From: Bacteroidota bacterium
Lineage (GTDB): Bacteria; Bacteroidota; Bacteroidia; Flavobacteriales; Flavobacteriaceae
Assembly (NCBI GenBank): GCA_023427845.1
Contig: JAEYZX010000154.1
Span: forward strand, 1 to 7,559
Direction: 5' to 3'
DNA length: 7,559 nucleotides
Shown here: one piece after another, positions 5,382 through 7,559 of the stretch
Position numbering within the stretch: position 1 is the stretch's first letter
Layout of the letters: each line of letters opens with the position of its first letter
Made by a program: the position numbers and the translations under genes
The notes under the pieces: generated by a model
Seen by the model: the letters and a program-made list of their open reading frames with translations, nothing else
Told to the model about the DNA's origin: nothing
The model's database searches: none

Positions 5382-7331
5382 ATGCGCAAATCAAGTGCAG
5401 AATTTTTAAGATTGTTCATGGCAACTCTGTCGGATAAAAAGATCCGTAATCTGGGATATTTGCCTCGATGGATAATTTTTCTTATTGATGTATTCATTGT
5501 CCTGGTTTCCTGCATCATCACCTACGGGATCGTCTCGACCCTGAACAGTATTTTCAACGATAACCTGAATACGCCGCTCCGCTATCTTGTAATCATCCTG
5601 GTTAACGCAGTTTTTTTCCTGATTTTTCGTACGTATGCCGGTATCATCAGGCATTCGACCTTTATCGACGGAGTCAAATTATTGATATCGACCACATCGT
5701 CGTTCGCAATACTGATTTCAATTAACCTTTTTGCCGACATTTTTTTCGACGAGAAGTTTTTCCTGAATACCGGGCTTTTCATCAATCATGTTATTTCGTT
5801 TCTCTTACTGTTCCTTTTCCGGATCCTGGTGAAGTACGTATTTGAACGTTATATGCATCATGAAGACCGTAAGCGACTCGTCAAAGCAGTAATATATGGA
5901 GCCGATGCAAACGCTATTTCAGTAGCGAACGCACTCCGCACCGAAATGCCTGCGAGATTCCGTTTGCTCGGATTTATCGATAAATTCCATCACAGCAAAA
6001 CATCAAAAAGCATACTGAACCTTCCCATCGTTAGCCAGACAAAAAGCATCCATGTGATCCTTCGCGCGATGAAAGCCGACGCGCTTATTATGGCCGAAAA
6101 AAGTCTGACACAGGAAGAAATAATCGCAATTGTTGAAGAATGCCTCGAGTACAATTTCAAGGTGTATACTGTTCCGTTGATAACCGACTGGGAAGACGAA
6201 CAGCAAATTTCGAAAAAGGTTAAAACGTTTGATATTGAGGATTTGCTTGAGCGCAAGCCCATCGTGCTCGACATGGAATCTATTTCGGCGCAGCTCAATG
6301 GAAAAACCATATTGATTACCGGAGCCGCGGGTTCAATCGGAAGCGAGATCACGCGACAGGTGCTTGAATTTAACCCGCTTAAGGTAATTCTGCTGGATCA
6401 GGCCGAAACCCCGCTACATAGCCTGCGACTTGAATTGGACAACAAAAAAAGAAAATCAAAAATCCATACTGTACTAGCCGATATCCGAAACGCAGCTGTA
6501 ATCAATCAGGTGTTTGCAACCTACCGGCCGGATGTGGTTTATCATGCCGCGGCCTATAAGCACGTGCCTTTGATGGAAGAAAATCCCGAACAGGCGGTCT
6601 ATACGAATGTGATGGGAACCAAAATATTGGCCGATTGTGCCGAACGTTTCAAGGCCGATCGTTTTGTGATGGTATCGACCGATAAAGCCGTCAATCCGAG
6701 TAGCGTAATGGGGGCAAGCAAGCGAATTGCCGAAAAGTATGTACAATCGCTTCAATTCTACAATGGAAACATCGAGAGGGGCACAAAATTCATCACAACG
6801 AGATTTGGCAATGTGCTCGGGTCCAACGGATCGATTGTTCCATTGTTTACCGAACAGATTCAGCAAGGAGGCCCAGTAACGATCACACACCCGGAAATCA
6901 TACGCTATTTTATGACCATCCCCGAGGCTTGTCAATTGGTACTCGAAGCAGGTGCAATGGGGAAAGGCGGCGAAATATTCATCTTCGACATGGGCAAACC
7001 GGTGCGTATTTTGGATTTGGCGAAAAAAATGATCCGACTTGCCGGCTATATACCAAATAAGGATATTGAAATTAAAATCATCGGACTGCGGCCCGGTGAG
7101 AAACTTTACGAGGAATTGCTGAACGATACCTCGCGCACATTGCCAACGCATAATCTTAAAATAATGATTGCCCAGGAGAATTGCGATGATTTTGACAGTA
7201 TAAATGCAGCCATCGGCGAATTGCTTAAGGAGACCGGAAATGATTCGCATGACGGGATTGTTGCGCGGATGAAAAAGATTGTGCCCGAGTTTAAAAGTAT
7301 GAATTCGGTTTTTGAAACATTGGACTTTTAA
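5382..7331 (+). CDS. pglF: Membrane-anchored UDP-GlcNAc 4,6-dehydratase (PglF/WbpM/CapD type)
   Basis: A 649-residue inner-membrane protein with a cytoplasmic catalytic domain, typical size for the long PglF/WbpM class. Four hydrophobic helices lie at about 29-52, 66-84, 100-121 and 133-157. A Rossmann-like domain follows with IYGADANAIS (171-180). The catalytic extended-SDR domain begins with TGAAGSIGSE (313-322), the NAD(P)-binding Gly motif. Then come HAAAYKHVPLME (388-399), VSTDKA (431-436) with T433-D434-K435, and VMGASKR with M443-x3-K447. Met in place of the usual catalytic Tyr of Y-x3-K is the hallmark of this dehydratase class. RFGNVLGSNGS (474-484) and GLRPGEKLYEELL (568-580) finish the domain. 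It removes water from UDP-GlcNAc to give the UDP-4-keto-6-deoxy sugar, the first step of the bacillosamine route. ATG 5382 is used; ATG 5418 (M13) is a fair alternative because it still precedes helix 1 and leaves a more normal leader after the -7 box. Confidence 0.93.
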   Translation: MRKSSAEFLRLFMATLSDKKIRNLGYLPRWIIFLIDVFIVLVSCIITYGIVSTLNSIFNDNLNTPLRYLVIILVNAVFFLIFRTYAGIIRHSTFIDGVKLLISTTSSFAILISINLFADIFFDEKFFLNTGLFINHVISFLLLFLFRILVKYVFERYMHHEDRKRLVKAVIYGADANAISVANALRTEMPARFRLLGFIDKFHHSKTSKSILNLPIVSQTKSIHVILRAMKADALIMAEKSLTQEEIIAIVEECLEYNFKVYTVPLITDWEDEQQISKKVKTFDIEDLLERKPIVLDMESISAQLNGKTILITGAAGSIGSEITRQVLEFNPLKVILLDQAETPLHSLRLELDNKKRKSKIHTVLADIRNAAVINQVFATYRPDVVYHAAAYKHVPLMEENPEQAVYTNVMGTKILADCAERFKADRFVMVSTDKAVNPSSVMGASKRIAEKYVQSLQFYNGNIERGTKFITTRFGNVLGSNGSIVPLFTEQIQQGGPVTITHPEIIRYFMTIPEACQLVLEAGAMGKGGEIFIFDMGKPVRILDLAKKMIRLAGYIPNKDIEIKIIGLRPGEKLYEELLNDTSRTLPTHNLKIMIAQENCDDFDSINAAIGELLKETGNDSHDGIVARMKKIVPEFKSMNSVFETLDF

Positions 7332-7365
7332 CGGCGGGTAGCCCAAATGCTATCTGCAATTTTAA

Positions 7366-7373
7366 TATATTTG
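7366..7373 (+). promoter_or_regulatory. Bacteroidota-type -7 box (TAnnTTTG) before the export lipoprotein gene
   Basis: TATATTTG fits TAnnTTTG exactly and ends 7 bases before ATG 7381. No TTTG or TTG is seen at the expected -33 distance. If used, transcription would start at or next to the ATG, giving an almost leaderless mRNA; it may equally be a chance match in an A/T-rich gap. Confidence 0.33.
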
Positions 7374-7380
7374 AACAAAA

Positions 7381-7559
7381 ATGAATTTTAGACATTCTAT
7401 TGGCGCATTGGTTGCCGTTTTATTAATGCTTTTTGCGTCATGTGCTTCAAACAAGAAAATCATATACCTTCAGGATCCTGACGCGCTTAATCCAACTGTC
7501 CAGTCATACGCCAATCCGATCGAACCCGATGACAATGTGATGATAACTGTCACTTCCGA
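7381..7559 (+). CDS. Wza-like polysaccharide export outer-membrane lipoprotein (3' truncated)
   Basis: The first 59 codons are visible; the gene runs off the right edge. Residues 1-20 are a lipoprotein signal peptide: a short basic start (MNFRHS), a hydrophobic core from about 7 to 18, and FASC with the lipidated cysteine at C21. The mature start CASNKKIIYLQDPD is typical of Bacteroidota polysaccharide biosynthesis/export proteins. The following IEPDDNVMITVTS is the beginning of the export-domain pattern (the family usually reads as 'phase/period ... I.pgD.l.I.v'). These proteins form the outer-membrane channel for capsule or exopolysaccharide and normally work with a Wzc-type co-polymerase encoded just downstream. 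The gap to the dehydratase gene is 49 bp with a -7-like box, so it may start a transport transcript of its own or continue the operon. The export role is family knowledge; the domain itself is mostly outside the window. Confidence 0.83.
   Translation, partial: MNFRHSIGALVAVLLMLFASCASNKKIIYLQDPDALNPTVQSYANPIEPDDNVMITVTS

Noticed and set aside
6474..7346. Long open frame on the - strand (290 codons)
   Set aside because: It lies fully antisense to the well-conserved catalytic domain of the dehydratase, and its translation shows no family motif; codon bias of the true gene explains it.
7337..7354. GGTAGC / GCTATC stem as a terminator after the dehydratase
   Set aside because: Only six pairs including one G-U, a six-base loop and no T run after it; too weak to call.
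1..7559. Mobile element, tRNA, CRISPR, riboswitch or defence genes
   Set aside because: None seen: genes are collinear, nearly gapless and all explained by glycan synthesis and export, with no terminal repeats or transposase-like frames.

Overview
The window is a tightly packed, single-strand glycan or capsule/O-antigen biosynthesis locus, read entirely on the + strand. It most likely comes from a Bacteroidota bacterium, probably of the Flavobacteriia type. The reasons are the look of the proteins (CapK-like ligase tail, sugar-transfer-associated ATP-grasp, an export lipoprotein beginning CASNKKIIYLQD), the absence of Shine-Dalgarno sequences before every start, and exact copies of the Bacteroidota -7 promoter motif TAnnTTTG in two of the short gaps. 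By eye the GC content is in the mid-40s percent, high for Flavobacterium itself, so the genus is left open.

Layout: 1-146 is the C-terminal end of a CapK/PaaK-like adenylate-forming ligase. It is followed by a GT4 glycosyltransferase (148-1317), a PglC-like phosphoglycosyl transferase, PGT1 (1317-1922), a sugar-transfer-associated ATP-grasp protein (1925-2923, TTG start), a PglD-type N-acetyltransferase (2920-3564), and a second, divergent phosphoglycosyl transferase, PGT2 (3572-4117). These first six genes are joined by gaps of 7 bp or less or by overlaps, so they almost certainly form one transcript. A 76-bp gap with two inverted repeats then leads to a PglE-type aminotransferase (4194-5330). 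Next are a membrane-anchored PglF/WbpM/CapD-type UDP-GlcNAc 4,6-dehydratase (5382-7331) and the first 59 codons of a Wza-like polysaccharide-export outer-membrane lipoprotein (7381 to the window end). No stretch longer than 76 bases lacks a gene.

How they work together: PglF, PglE and PglD are the three enzymes that turn UDP-GlcNAc into UDP-N,N'-diacetylbacillosamine (4-keto-6-deoxy sugar, then 4-amino sugar, then N4-acetyl sugar). A PglC-type enzyme loads the sugar phosphate on undecaprenyl phosphate, a GT4 enzyme adds the next sugar, and the lipoprotein starts the export machinery. So the window carries a complete predicted route to a lipid-linked 2,4-diamino-2,4,6-trideoxyhexose. The unusual part is that there are two phosphoglycosyl transferases. 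One sits directly beside the ATP-grasp enzyme and the other directly beside the acetyltransferase. This resembles an unfused version of the two Neisseria PglB types, in which the transferase is fused either to an acetyltransferase domain or to an ATP-grasp domain. It suggests, but does not prove, that this organism can acylate the 4-amino group in two ways. I see no mobile element, RNA gene, CRISPR array or defence system.
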